Below, piece after piece: positions 1-11,571 of a DNA stretch of 64,000 nucleotides. The translations under genes were made by a program, and so were the position numbers. The stretch's first letter is position 1. Every line of letters starts with the position of its first letter. Source of the stretch: Brachypterus glaber (Eukaryota > Arthropoda > Insecta > Coleoptera > Kateretidae); NCBI GenBank assembly GCA_958510825.1, contig OY294047.1, positions 3,100,001-3,164,000 of the forward strand, written 5' to 3'. Under the pieces are notes generated by a model. The model saw only the letters and a program-made list of their open reading frames with translations, had not been told where the DNA came from and made no database searches.

Positions 1-888
1 AATATATCCACCGTGTAGTGGCTGTAATATTTTTTTCTGTGTACTAAGACTAAATCTTCAAAAAGTTCCTAAATGGTATTTAGTATTTCTTTTATATAAA
101 ATGTTGTTAGTAAAAGATCTTACAAAGAAAACAAGAGTATTTTATATATCCTTTTTTGTCCAAAAACCTTTTAAATATTCGTTACAAATTGCAATTGAAA
201 TTTGAATCAGATAGGTAAACATTGTATCCAAACACATTTTTAAAAAACAACGGCATATGTATACGTTTCCAGTTCATTGAGTTTCATTCTAGTGGAATTT
301 CTGGAAATATTTTCCTTAAGACGGTTCACAATAAGTCCCCAGACATTGACAATGGTCGTAAGACGTTTGAATGGATCCTAAACGTGTCCCATCGTACATG
401 CTCGAGTGCTCCGCCAAAATAAGCATACAGATATCTCGTGTCGTGCCCGCCACGTTATTTATACAACGTTGCATCGATATTATGGTTTTTCTATAGATCA
501 CTGTTTTTTTCAACCATCTTTTATTTGGCCACACAATAAAAACCTCCGAATCATCATAATACAACATTTATCATATTTGGTTTTTCAGTTATTGATAAAA
601 TAGGAAAGGCGCTTGATGTTGGACGTTACTTTAATTATTGAAAAAAAAAATACATAAAATTTACATTTAATTTATGTTTATACTTAAAGTCTGTCTTCTC
701 TTGTTTTTACTGATTTTTGTTACAAAAAATAATAATTCAAAGACAGTTTCACTTCTTTAACATGTTTGCTCACGCATTTGTTCAGTATGAATTGAATAGA
801 AATTATAATAAAAAAAATAAAAGGTTATAATTTTAGACTACTAGTATATTTGAATGTTCCAATAAATGTTTTGATTGTTATAATTAAA
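1..888 (+). other. Kr intron 3' part or 5' flank
   Basis: AT-rich sequence with no coding signal on either strand that I can support. It ends in a splice acceptor immediately before the Kr coding exon, so it is most simply the 3' part of the first Kr intron; Drosophila Kr also has a short 5' exon. I did not find a convincing first exon here (no start codon followed by a good donor), so exon 1 is probably left of the window. Positions about 30-45 resemble the TTTTTTCTGTGTA terminus of foldback MITEs seen elsewhere in the window, so part of this stretch may itself be repeat-derived. Confidence 0.5.
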
Positions 889-909
889 AATGTATTTGTA
901 TTGTTTCAG
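889..909 (+). other. Splice acceptor of the Kr coding exon
   Basis: A T-rich tract ends in TTGTTTCAG at 901-909, just before the exon. The 11 exon bases before the ATG at 921 contain no stop in the Kr frame and would read (x)-Ile-Leu-Asn-Met. Translation may therefore begin in an upstream exon, as it does in Drosophila Kr, rather than at 921. No transcript evidence is available here. Confidence 0.7.
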
Positions 910-920
910 AAATTCTAAAC

Positions 921-2063
921 ATGAAGGTAGAAACCGAAGAAATGAAGAACCCGATGACGTCAATCGGGTACCCAGCATTTCCAAATCCAGCCATGTTTAC
1001 ACCATCACAGTTTTTGATGGCTAGTCAGTTAATGGCTGCATCTGGATTAACGATTCCAGCCAATCCTGCATTCTTTCATCCAGGATTACTATCTTTGCCA
1101 TGGACTGCGAACTCACCACCTTCTCCTCCTGCTAGCAATGAGCAGTTATCGCCTGCCTTGAAGGCCAGAAAATTAAATAATAATAATAATAATATAGTCA
1201 GTAGTTCGAGTGCAGACTCGAGAAAAAGAAAACACATTTGGAAACCAGAGGAAGATACAGTTCTTCCTATTTCCTCACCTCCTTTTTCCTCTCCCACCTC
1301 GAGTTCATCACCTCCGTCGAGTATAGAAGCCAAAGAACCAAATAGAGACAAACAGTTTACTTGTGGAGTGTGTAATAGATCTTTTGGTTATAAACATGTC
1401 CTGCAGAACCACGAAAGAACCCACACGGGAGAGAAGCCTTTTGAGTGTCCAGAATGCCATAAAAGGTTCACCAGAGATCACCATTTAAAAACACATATGA
1501 GACTGCATACGGGAGAACGTCCTTATCATTGTGAACATTGCGACAGACAATTCGTTCAGGTTGCCAATCTAAGAAGGCATTTGAGGGTACATACTGGCGA
1601 AAGACCATACAACTGTGACCATTGTACGGCGAAATTTTCCGACTCAAACCAATTAAAAGCCCATATATTAATCCATACGAACGAAAAACCATTTTCCTGC
1701 GAACGGTGTCAAACTAGGTTCAGAAGAAGACATCATTTACTGCACCATAAATGCGGTGTGCCTGAAAAAGAGATTCTTAGTCCTATTTCAGACGATCATG
1801 AGGTGGAAGACCTCTCCAGAAAGGTTATGCATGCTCCATCGTCCCCTTTGGTTAACTTCCCTTTGCAGTTAACGCTGCCAGAACAAACGGAGCCTGAGGA
1901 CCTTTCCATGAGCACAGGGTTACACTCCCATAGTAGTGGAAGTGGAAGTCCGCTTTCCAGGAGTCCGTGTTCTAGGGGGGACATGGAGGAAGACGATTTT
2001 GATCCACAAGAATCAGCTGCGATATTTTTACAAAGAAGGCCGACGTTGGGCCATCACTCCTAG
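921..2063 (+). CDS. Kr: Krüppel, C2H2 zinc-finger gap transcription factor (main exon)
   Basis: Nuclear DNA-binding repressor/activator that patterns the middle of the early insect embryo and later acts in other tissues. 380 residues are readable from the ATG. Residues 146-278 hold five zinc fingers joined by HTGEKP/HTGERP-type linkers; finger 1 has Cys148/Cys151 and His164/His168. The fifth finger (Cys260, Cys263, His276, Cys278) is the atypical last finger of Kr. The stretch [13 protein letters not shown] is typical of Kr orthologues. A basic patch RKRKH (101-105) may help nuclear import, and residues 86-91 are poly-Asn. PEDLS at 325-329 is the family's CtBP corepressor motif, followed by an acidic tail. 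The protein is shorter than fly Kr (about 500 residues), mainly in the low-complexity flanks. The frame is open upstream of Met1 to the splice acceptor, so a few residues may come from exon 1. Identity is near certain; the exact N-terminus is not. Confidence 0.97.
   Translation: MKVETEEMKNPMTSIGYPAFPNPAMFTPSQFLMASQLMAASGLTIPANPAFFHPGLLSLPWTANSPPSPPASNEQLSPALKARKLNNNNNNIVSSSSADSRKRKHIWKPEEDTVLPISSPPFSSPTSSSSPPSSIEAKEPNRDKQFTCGVCNRSFGYKHVLQNHERTHTGEKPFECPECHKRFTRDHHLKTHMRLHTGERPYHCEHCDRQFVQVANLRRHLRVHTGERPYNCDHCTAKFSDSNQLKAHILIHTNEKPFSCERCQTRFRRRHHLLHHKCGVPEKEILSPISDDHEVEDLSRKVMHAPSSPLVNFPLQLTLPEQTEPEDLSMSTGLHSHSSGSGSPLSRSPCSRGDMEEDDFDPQESAAIFLQRRPTLGHHS
1356..1754 (+). other. Kr: Kr zinc-finger block
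   Basis: Region encoding the five tandem C2H2/C2HC fingers, residues 146-278. Fingers 2-4 have cysteine pairs 176/179, 204/207 and 232/235 and histidine pairs 192/196, 220/224 and 248/252. Spacing is regular, with no indels or stops, so the DNA-binding unit is intact and under strong constraint. Confidence 0.97.
1893..1907 (+). other. Kr: CtBP-binding motif PEDLS in Kr
   Basis: Codes for PEDLS within [11 protein letters not shown], matching the C-terminal PxDLS corepressor motif known in fly Kr. A second, weaker VEDLS sits 30 residues earlier (residues 295-299, nt 1803-1817). Confidence 0.85.
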
Positions 2064-2185
2064 TCTAATTTCACGTAATTTATAAAAGTATGGCGATTCT
2101 GAATCAGGTTTAAATATAAAGTTAACAGATAAGAAAGCTTATTATTGGGATTTGTTTTGTGAAACAAAACCGAAAAAAGAATAAA
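2064..2185 (+). other. Kr: Kr 3' UTR start with candidate poly(A) signal
   Basis: The stop codon is followed by AT-rich non-coding sequence. AATAAA at 2180-2185 is the first canonical polyadenylation hexamer downstream of the stop. Others occur further on, so the true 3' end could be more distal. Confidence 0.45.
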
Positions 2186-3703
2186 TCGTTAAAACGGCTT
2201 AACATATTTTTTGTTTAAGTTTGGTCTTTTTTATAACAAATCCAAATCACAAAATGGCTTGTCTATTAAATTTTTATTTCAACTTGGTTTAGCGTCACTG
2301 TTTAAGATAAAAAGGAAAACGGGTATGTTAAAAAGTCAAATTATTCCAAAAACAAACCAAATCAGGGATATTTTTTTATTATAAATAGTATAATTTTTAT
2401 TTGTATTATATCATATGTTTTGTACAGTCAGGTATGCAAGTTCCTCAAATCAATAGATTAGTTTGTAATTTTATGTATATTTAAGGCTTTTTTTATCAAA
2501 AGGGAACTGCAAAACGTGTAATAGTATCGTATTAATTAAGGGATTTATATTTTTAGTTTTTAATTTACTAAATACGCTTTTTTGTGTTTTTTCTATGGGG
2601 TTTTTAACCTTTGCACTTTTTTCTTACATTTACTGTTTTCACCGAGTTTCGCTTAAAAATCGAGTTCGAAGGACCATGTTGGAAAAAGTCACGGTTATTT
2701 CACTAAAATAACTAGCACGGTGTAATTTTTTAAAACGTTGATGTAATTTAGTAACAGACGATAAAATGAAGCGATTTCCCATGAAGAAAAACACGAATTA
2801 TACCAAATTTAAAGTTTAAGTAGTGTGTAAAACTATAGTTTATGCACGGCTAAAAACCTAAAATAAATTATATTATTTATTATTTTAATTTAAGAAGGTA
2901 GGTAGGTATCTAAAAATTATACAACATAATTGTCGTTTTTTTGGATGAACCAACCGGTGAAAAAATTTAAATATTTTAGATTTTTAATACTTCTAAGAAG
3001 TTACATAATGTTAGGTGCCAATTGTGGAAAAACGCAATTGCAAATTATGCAAATACCAAAATGTACAGTTATCGGACTGCAAAATTTACCTGAAACGTTA
3101 TGGTTTAAATTAGGCGACCTCGTTTAAATGGCATCCTAAAAATTTGCATATCGGTTTTTGCAAATTGTGTGCCCTTTTTGAAGGTCCATTTCTTTTGTCC
3201 TAGTGTTATTTTTATTGTTCAAAAACGATTGATTATAGAAAATTGTACCGGTCTATACCTAAACATATTTAGAGCATAAATTTTAAAATTGACAAGGGTT
3301 CATACCAAATATTCGGTGTTCAGACTCTAAATTTAACTTTCTTTTTGCCTGTACGTTTTTTTTAAGTCTGTATCCTGTTTTGAATTCAATATGTTTCTTG
3401 TCATTTAACGGACCAGTTTAAAGAATAACGTAAAATTGCTGAAATTTGATATTTTAAGGGCTTTTTGGGTCAATGTATTAATTTGAGAAGTTAAAATAAC
3501 ACAACCACTATTCTTTTTCCCTAATTTAAACCAGAACGTCTATTTGAAATTACGCAAAATATGGTTCTTTTAATATCGACTGATATTTTTGAAACTTTCA
3601 CAATAAAATGCCCCAGTCATCATTTTTCTTGTATTTTATAGTTTTCTATTAAAAATTGAACTAAAAACCATGTACCACTTGCTGCAAGTCTATTCTGGTG
3701 CTA
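2186..3703. other. Distal Kr 3' UTR or intergenic, no gene seen
   Basis: AT-rich, apparently low-copy sequence. The ORF at 2930-3127 has no recognisable domain and simple, AT-driven composition. Regulatory elements of Kr could lie here, but I cannot identify specific sites. Confidence 0.4.
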
Positions 3704-3931
3704 CACAGAAAAAAAGAATTCCTTGAACCAATGACACGTGTCTTTCGATATGTCCAAAGCCATATTCATTGTTTCAAGGCTAACATTTCTTTAAACCAAA
3801 GTCGATGCCCTTCATTCAAAAACCTGTGCTCTTCATTCAAGGATATTGACTTTGGTTCAAAGAAATTCTGTCCTTGAAACAAGAATTTGGCTTTGAACAT
3901 ATCGAAAGACACGTGTCCTTTTTTTCAAGTG
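3704..3931. mobile_element. Foldback MITE (CACAGAAAAAAAG family), copy 1
   Basis: A ~228 bp imperfect palindrome with TA on both sides (3702-3703, 3932-3933). The arms carry CTTGAACCA, ACACGTGTCTTTCGATATGT and CAAAGCCATATTC on one side and their complements on the other. It is related to the copy at 41267-41532, with which it shares both arm order and centre. There is no coding capacity; it was presumably mobilised in trans by a DNA transposase. Confidence 0.75.
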
Positions 3932-4351
3932 TAACTGTTTATTTTGCGAATTTTAAGTTTAAAATAGTCAATAAAAAATAAACCATAGAAAATAATCTGT
4001 ATACAGAACAAATCAAACGATGCCGATCAGTAAGTACAAAATTGTTCAGATTTAGTGTCTTCAGCCAAAGCTCTAGTTATAATACGACATTTAAAGTATT
4101 TTAACTTCATGAATTTCAGTTTAAAAGTATGGTAAAATCTATCCAAATCATGTTTTACAAGTTTTGCAAAACTTTTTTTATGAATTTTTTCGTGTTGAAT
4201 TTTTTTAACCCAGAAATGTTCAAAACGGAAATGTTCTTACTTTTAAGTTCAAACAAGAAATCTGACAACTAATTTGGACTTTTGGAATCCTAACACTTTG
4301 GTTTATATCATGATCAGCATGTATTGCTTTGTACTGTATTTGGTAGCTATA

Positions 4352-5526
4352 CAGGGTGTATTTGAAATAGCGTCGGAAATTTTAACAGGTGATTCTACAT
4401 GATAAAATATGACAAAAAGTTTCTATAAACATATGTCTAAAAATGCGTCATAAGGGAGCTACGCCCCTTTGAAAGTGGCTAAAAAAATCGGTTTTTATTT
4501 AATAACTCAGGAACCCTTTGAGATATATTAACGAGGTTTTGCACGTGAATAATTCCTAATAAGGCCCATCTTTGTATGTCATTTTCACGTACTTATTTAA
4601 ACCAGGGGTGTGCGAAACGGGGGGGCCTTATCAGTTTTTTGTCCCAAACTTTTTTCTGTGTACCTTCTTTGCAATTTTATTTTTGAAATATGATTTCTCA
4701 GGTCAAAATACATAAAAAAGGTAGTCTTGTTGTAATACTGTAGGATTAACCGTTTTCGAGAAAAATTTGTTTGAAGGTGAAATTCCACGGTTCGAGGACG
4801 AAAAATTAAATTCTAAAATGTCGAAAACCAAAATTTTAGTGATGCAATGTTATTCTACATCAAAACCTAAGAAAAAAAGTTTCCATACATGTAGGTCGAA
4901 AAAACGCTTTTAAAGCTACCATGGCCCTTTAAAAATGGTGCATATTTAGGAGACCATAGCTCCATTAGGATTGATTTTTGGAAGTACCTGTATATGAGGT
5001 TTTTTTCTTAGTTTTTAATGTACATTCGCCCTGCATCATTAAAATTTTGGTTTTCAACATTTTAGTATTTAATTTTTCGTCCTCGAACCCTGAAATTTCA
5101 CCTTCAAATGAATTTTTCTCGAAAACGGTTAATCCTACAGTATTACAACAAGAGTACCTTTTTTATGTATTTTGACCGGAGGAATCATATTTCAAAAATA
5201 AAATTACAAAAAAGTTAAACAGAAAAAAGTTTGGGACAAAAAACTGATAAGCCCCCCCCGTTTCGCACACCCCTGGTTGAAATAAATACATGAAAATAAC
5301 ACACAAAAACGAACTTTGGTAGGATTAGTTGACGTGCAAAACCTCGTTGATATATCTCAAAGGGTTCCTGAGTTATTAAATAAAAACCGATTTTTTTAGC
5401 CACTTTCAAAGGGGCGTAGCTCCCTTATGACGCATTTTTAGACATATGTTTATAGGAACTTTTTGTCATAGTTTATAATGTAGAATCATCTGTTAAAATT
5501 TCCGACGCTATTTCAAATACACCGTG
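4352..5526. mobile_element. 1.17 kb TA-flanked foldback element
   Basis: Begins CAGGGTGTATTTGAAATAG and ends with the complement (CTATTTCAAATACACCGTG), flanked by TA at 4350-4351 and 5527-5528. Nearly the whole element is one palindrome centred near 4939, with arms over 500 bp. The arm motif AAGGGAGCTACGCCCCTTT recurs inverted near 5410. Short ORFs inside are palindrome shadows. The TA duplication and CAGGGTGT terminus fit a Tc1/mariner-type non-autonomous element. A diverged relative is at 9716-11161. Confidence 0.8.
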
Positions 5527-7097
5527 TATATGCTTTTTATTTAATTTCTATTTATTCTTTTTTAACCCTTGACAACAAAAACAACAATCGGTTTCACTTT
5601 CAAACGGGTTTAAAATTAGCTTGACCATTCAAATAATTTAAAATTTAATACTATTATAAAAACGTTTTACAGTTTTCTTTTGAAAATGTATATGATACTT
5701 TCTATATTTTTTTGTACATAGTCTATACATATCCAACTAAAATTTGAATGTATTATAAAATTGTGTGGTTGTTTCCCATTATGTAAACGGTGGCTGTTTC
5801 GTAGTAATTGTTAATAATTTTGTTGATGAAAAAATAAAATACATACGGCACATTCCAGATAAAACCGAACAAAATTAATAATAAAATTATCATTATACAT
5901 ATATATTTTACATTTGTAAGTGTATAAGGAAAAATACTGGACCAATAAAAGTATTGAAATCATTCAAATAATACGAATCTTTAACACAGTTAAAAATGAT
6001 TAATTTTTGTTTAGTTTCATTTGGAATGATCCATAGACATAAAGTGTTGGTGGTCCAATTTGGATTAATTTCAGTTGTTTTCAATATTTCAGCTGTAATA
6101 TAACAATTTTTTCTGTATGACCAGATATTTAAATATAAGAAAATACGTTATAAAAAAGAATTTAATATAATAACAATATTTTTCTATGTGCCATTTAAAT
6201 TTGTATAAATTTTTCAGTTGTTTTTTAATGATATATTTTTTTATCTGAAACGGGTATATTTTTTTCTATTATTATAATTTAAGTTATTATTTAATAAATA
6301 TACAGGGTTACCATATTTAGTTTAGTTTTATTCTGTGCCCATAAAAAAATCTTATTTGTGTTTTTGTGACATTGTCAAATATCAAACAAATACCATTTGA
6401 CCAATTATATATTTTTTTCTATTCAGAAATGATTTTTTTAATATTTGACACTCTAAAAGTCAATTTATGCAAAAATTTTAATGTTTAAAGGTTTGTTCAT
6501 TGAAGATACTGATGCCTGCTAGGCTTCTATGTGCCTGGGCAAATACTGAGCTTTTTCACTGTAATTTATAAAGTAACGAGAAAAAAAAAATTGTATCATT
6601 GGTTTTGGGTCTACTATGACCCAATGTTACATGCTGCTCTTACCCAATTCAACATTCTGCTCTTATCAAGCCAAATGTAGCAACTTTATCAAAAAATAGC
6701 TATAAATGCATTGTGTAGAACACACATAAAGTAACTGTGGCACAGGCAGGAAGATTACAGAGCACTATTGGCGCCCAACCTTTGGTTATTTAAAGGATAT
6801 TCCCCTTTTTATTAACCTTTAGTAGTTAAAGTTTCTTTGTGTAATTTTAATACTTTTAAGTGGTTTAAATTATACGAAAATCTATGTACGTCGCAGAAAA
6901 TATTTCAATGGATAAACCTCCTTTAATGATTTAAGTAAATTAATAAATTTTTGCTTAAATTTGACAAATAATCTTCTATTTTTTATCGATGTAAATAAGT
7001 TTTTCTGGTATCATCTACCTCTTGAGTACCTAAATCGAATCTATTTCCACAAGAAACTCAACAAGACTGATTTTTATTATATTCATATATAAATACT
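5527..7097. other. AT-rich intergenic stretch with one primer-binding-site-like motif
   Basis: No coding region recognised. ATTGGCGCCCAACC at 6767-6780 resembles the primer-binding site that follows a 5' LTR in some retrotransposons, but no LTR pair or gag/pol remnant is visible next to it. It could equally be chance. Confidence 0.35.
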
Positions 7098-7105
7098 TAT
7101 AAAAC

Positions 7106-7358
7106 CAACGAACTAATAACTCTTCTCTCTAGAATAGGCATTTTATTTGTAAAAACTGAAAAAAAGTAGCCAACATATACATTTGTCTGTCTTACTCGCA
7201 CAGCTTTGTTCTAACAAAGACAACAATAACAGTTACTGGTAATTGTTATTGTGCAGGCCTGAATATACCTACTATTCGTTTACAAACAAACCGAGATGTT
7301 GGCGATACTTTATATTAACGGTATGCGTATTCTAGAGAGAAGAGTTGTTAGTTCGTTG
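7106..7358. mobile_element. hAT-type MITE with perfect 8-bp duplication, copy 1
   Basis: Terminal inverted repeats of ~30 bp start CAACGAACTAATAACTCTTC. The exact 8-bp duplication TATAAAAC flanks the element at 7098-7105 and 7359-7366. An 8-bp duplication with CA...TG ends points to the hAT superfamily. The element is 253 bp without coding capacity. A second, longer copy in opposite orientation lies at 31610-31986. Confidence 0.9.
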
Positions 7359-7409
7359 TATAAAACATAATATATTAAATTAGAAATGTATATAAAAAAC
7401 AATAGTAAA

Positions 7410-7821
7410 TAGGGTTTCACGAGAATCTAGATTTTTTGTCTTGTTTCGATTAAAAAAATCAAGATAAGACGAGAGTCACGCTGTTAGTCGAGAGAATCAT
7501 AACTTCTTGACTCTTGATTAAATTTTTGTACTTTTCATACACCTACCACTTAAAAGTAAGTTTTCTAAACGCAAGTTATGGAAAAAAATAATCACAATAA
7601 TAAAAGCTTGTCTGGCCTACTGTGAGAAAATTTCGACGCTCGACACTACGGTCAATCAACCCTGCATAATGTCGAGAGTCTTGTAGATCAAGACTCTCGC
7701 GAGACAAGACAAGAATTTAATCGTCGAGAAATGAGTAAAACAAGATTAATAACATCAAGACAATCAAGATACTCGACACTCTTGACGAGCAGTTCTGTTT
7801 CTCGACTCTCGTGAAACCCTG
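7410..7821. mobile_element. hAT-like MITE with CAGGGTTTCACGAGA ends
   Basis: Inverted termini (T/C)AGGGTTTCACGAGA flank ~410 bp rich in short repeats of the GTCGAGAGTCTTG type. The flanking octamers ATAGTAAA (7402-7409) and ATTGCAAA (7822-7829) match at 6 of 8 positions, consistent with an old 8-bp duplication. No coding capacity. Confidence 0.7.
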
Positions 7822-8068
7822 ATTGCAAATGTCTGATAAACAGCATTAATAGTTTGGAAACACTGTCAGTTATCACTCCAAACTTTTTAAAGCCTTTGTA
7901 AGGTCAACAACTTCTAAATATTTAGATATTTATATGATATTTAAATATCATCAAGTATATGTTGTATTTTAATTAATTGTGTTTCCAAAATATTAAATGT
8001 TATAATGGAGCTCTCTACAACTAGAATTATGAAACAAAAGACGTCTACCCTATCTCTATCTCATTTGT

Positions 8069-8156
8069 GCTACACTTTCCAGCCAACCAAATAAATACTG
8101 TATTTGTTTTTCATACAACAAATAAAGTATTTATTTGGTTGGCCGGAAAGTGTAGC
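8069..8156. repeat. Short palindrome 1
   Basis: An 88-bp hairpin whose arms carry GCTACACTTTCC and CCAACCAAATAAATACT and their complements. A diverged second copy follows at 8259-8345. Confidence 0.7.
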
Positions 8157-8258
8157 ACTGAGCGGCAGAAACGAACATAGCTAATGTGAATCTGTAGAAT
8201 AAGATAATTCTACTAAAATTTAGATGGCGCCAGTAATTTCTTTAATAAAAATAATATA

Positions 8259-8345
8259 GCTACACTTTTCGCCCGGCCAAGTAAATATTGTATTTGTTCA
8301 ACAAAGAACAAATACAGAATTTGTTTGGTTGGGTGGAAGTGGGAG
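8259..8345. repeat. Short palindrome 2
   Basis: Same architecture as 8069-8156: arms GCTACACTTTTCGCCCGGCC and complementary CCAA..GTGG sequence around an AACAAATA core, more diverged. The two lie ~100 bp apart and probably represent tandem insertion of one tiny MITE family. Confidence 0.55.
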
Positions 8346-8983
8346 TATATGTATGTCTTCTATCCTTTTTGGGTAGAACTTTTGTCCCTGTCTAATCTAA
8401 CGGGAGAAATCTCCATTGCAACTACATTTTGTCATTTGTAATTACTCGTTAAGGTGTTCCAATGACAATATTTAGCGGAATCAATTTTACTTTCAATTAA
8501 ATATAGCTCAGCAGACAGCTAGTTTGAGTTAAACTAACACTTAACTGTCTAAATTATTTAAAATCAAAACTCTCAAAATATGAAAGTACAAACCAAACCA
8601 AACAGCCTGATTTAATTTTTGTCGATTTTTGTATGGATTCTAATCTTTGTCTTAAAGTTTATGGAAAGGTTTCAGATTATAAAAGAATAATTATATAAGT
8701 GTATTATTGTAAATATTCGACAAAATTGGATCAAGGTTTAATATTAAAGAAAATTGTTGTGTTCTTCCCTTAAATGTGTTATCCCTGCCATTGTGATCGA
8801 ATTGATCTTTGTAAATTTTGGTGTAATTATAATATGTATTATGTCAATAACTATTTTATTATTAAAAATATTCGTTATAAAAATTTACAATGGTGTTTTA
8901 TTTATTCCCTGTCACAAATAATGCTGAAAGTATTCAAAATTAATTGTTTTTAATTTTGATTAATACTTAATATACATAATTAT
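8346..8983. other. Intergenic, nothing recognised
   Basis: AT-rich sequence with no coding or RNA gene signal that I can support. Confidence 0.4.
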
Positions 8984-9660
8984 AACTAGATGAAACGTTG
9001 CAAGCACCCTGTTAAAACATCGGCACTATTGTACACTAGAGCCATCTATTTTGCAAATTTCAAACTAGGTGTTTTGTTCGATTTTAAATTCTGTATCTTT
9101 AACACATTATATTCTCGCAAAAAACTGTATATAACATTTTTTATAGGGCTTAAAAAGAGGTTTTATTTAAAATATAAATATGTGAGATATGCTAAAAAAA
9201 CCTTTTACTGCTTTAAACGCCAATATCTCGAAAACGATGCGTCTTAGAAAAACGTTATTTATAACATTTTTTGACCAATTTAAAATTATCTTTTATATAA
9301 GTGCTAAATTAACCAAATTCAATAATAATTGCCTTAATTATAAACAAAAAACACTAAAAATAGGAGTTTTAACCTATTTTTACCCCCTTACCTCCAATCG
9401 TTTACTCCCAAAATCTAATCAACTCTTCGGAATACGATAAGAAACAATATGCAAAAAACCGCAAGTCGATATCTAGTGTAGAAATGAAGTTAGAGTTTAC
9501 AAGAGAGACAGACGGACGCAAAAATTTCTTTTTACTGATTTCGACTCAGAATGGTCTAAAACGTCGAGAAATGTGAAAAAAACTTGGTCAAAGATTTTGA
9601 CTTTTCGGCGAAGATTTCAATACATCGGCATTCTTAGTAGCACTAAGTGCCGATGTAAAA
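8984..9660 (+). mobile_element. HINE/Helentron-like repeat, copy 1
   Basis: Starts CTAGATGAAACGTTGCAAGC and ends in a stem-loop made of ACATCGGCA and TGCCGATGT. The 5' end also carries AACATCGGCACTA, the same motif as the 3' stem. A GACA/GACGGACG microsatellite block lies near 9510. A 5' subterminal repeat, an internal tetranucleotide microsatellite and a 3' hairpin are the hallmarks of Helentron-associated elements. The assignment is an inference, as no Rep/helicase is present. Other copies: 39813-40549 and 48906-49545. Confidence 0.55.
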
Positions 9661-9715
9661 TATTAGAGACCATATTATTGTCCCCAGCATTTGAAAAATA
9701 TGTTATTTAACCATA

Positions 9716-11161
9716 CACGGTGTATTTGAAATAGGGTCCGAAATTTTATTATGTCCTAAAATGCGTCATAAGGGAGCTAAGCCCCTTTGAAAGTGGCTAA
9801 AAAAATCGGTTTTTATTTAATAACTCAGGAACCCTTTAAGATATAGCAACAAGGTTTTGCAAGTTAACTTATCTTAATAAGGCTCATCTTCGTTTGTTAT
9901 TTTCATGTGCTTATTTTAACCAAGGGTGCGCGAAACGGGGCGTAGCCCCGCGGTTCGCTATTTCCCGAATGAAAAATGAAATGTTCCGCCTAGGTTTGTA
10001 TTTTATACCTATATTTTTCACAATTGTGTATTTAATTTTCACAACAAAACTGGCACAATCTTAAAATTTATAAGAAATTTAAGAAAAGATTCTTTTAAAA
10101 GTTAAGAGTGAGGGGGTGAGTTTCGCACCTCACTGTATACATTGAAGGGTAGCATTTTAATGTAGTTTAATCGAACATGTTGTAGATGCCCTTCTCTCAA
10201 TAATTCATATTGCATATCGGATGCAAAACAAAAAGACGACCGTTGTTTTTATGTCTGCTAAAAGAAATAAGGGGCAGTTTGATTAAAATTCCTCGCTAAG
10301 CCTTGGGGCGGTAAACTCCAACTTACTGCAGAATTCAATTTCAGCAGAAATTGTAAAACAAGTTTTGCATATTAATCTTCCTGTTTTATTTTGTAATAGA
10401 GGCATAAATTTATTAGGAGGTCTATTTTAAAAATCCATCAGTCACGCAGTAATGCTATGGGACTCTGATAATTATACTTTAGCCATTCTTTTGCAACCGG
10501 TACCAAGAACCAAAAAAAAAGTTAAATGAAACAAAAAAAGATCCTATATCGTATTAACATAAAAACTTACTCCTCGACTTACTCTTTAAGTTCCGTTAAT
10601 ATTTTTTAGATTTTTTCAGTTTTTTATAGGTTTTTTAATGGTTTTTAGTTTTTTTTTTTTTTTGTATTTTATATGTTTTTTAATATGGGCATAACTTTGG
10701 AAAACAAGCGGGTGGGATTTGGATTCAGTAGTTTAATAACACCAAGACATGCAGGAATCCGAATCCGAACAGGGGAACGCCGTGTTTTTTTGTTTAAATT
10801 AAAAAATAAATTATTCAAAAATTCTTGTGACATTATAAGTTATTTCATTAGGGATTATGAATTAAAAAAATTATCTTGATATCGGATTTTTTAATTAAAA
10901 CACAGACTCGCAGAATTGTGTCACGTTAGATATGGCCTAGGGTCACATCATCTGGGTTTACTTTGTTCTTTTGTACTTGGTCTGTTATTGCTCTGGTTTT
11001 CGGTTAAGCTAAGTCCAAAGAAACGAAAACGAACGACAAATCTTTTTTAGACGCACCCTTAGGAGGGCCGTAGCTCCCGTAGGTCTCGTTCCCGGACCAA
11101 CCTTTATAGGAACTTTTTTTCATATGTAGAATCACCTCTGAGTGAGTTCTGGAACACTGTG
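9716..11161. mobile_element. Diverged relative of the 4352-5526 foldback, with extra sequence
   Basis: The left end (CACGGTGTATTTGAAATAG) and the following ~230 bp match the left arm of 4352-5526. Bases 11047-11161 match its right arm, ending CACTGTG before TA. About 1.1 kb between 9950 and 11040 is not found in the shorter copy. The 68-codon ORF at 10673-10879 has no recognisable domain. This is either an insertion into the foldback or a longer family member. Confidence 0.55.
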
Positions 11162-11571
11162 TAGTTATTTGTGTGTCCAGAAAGAACAGCTTCGCTTAAC
11201 GTGTCTGATTGGTGAGATGAGGAACGAGGCGCGCAAAAAGTGAGTGCAGCAAGGAATGAGTTTCAGCCTTGGAGCATACGATGTCTTTTAGATGGCCACG
11301 ATAATATTTAGTTCTTTTTGACGTTACGTTTTGAAAGTTTGGACTTTTTTACTTTTTTTTATTCTAAAAGTTTTTTATGTAAACTTTTTTAATTTTCTTT
11401 TTTTTTTCATTTTTAGACGATTTTTTTTTAATATACATTTTTTTAAATTATAAATCATAGTATCATGCCACAACGTCAATTTTTGTGGACAATTTTTTTT
11501 TCATAATTTTTGCCTTTCAGACGAAACGTGCCCTATAAATGTCTTACTGTGTACGACTTTTTGTCACTATA

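Noticed and set aside
222..603. Three small ORFs upstream of Kr as a possible first exon
   Set aside because: None shows a start matching Kr N-termini followed by a credible donor in the right phase.
4978..5409. Short ORFs on both strands
   Set aside because: They lie in the arms of the 4352-5526 palindrome.
6767..6780. Retrotransposon primer-binding-site-like ATTGGCGCCCAACC
   Set aside because: No LTR pair, gag or pol is detectable next to it, so I do not call an LTR element.
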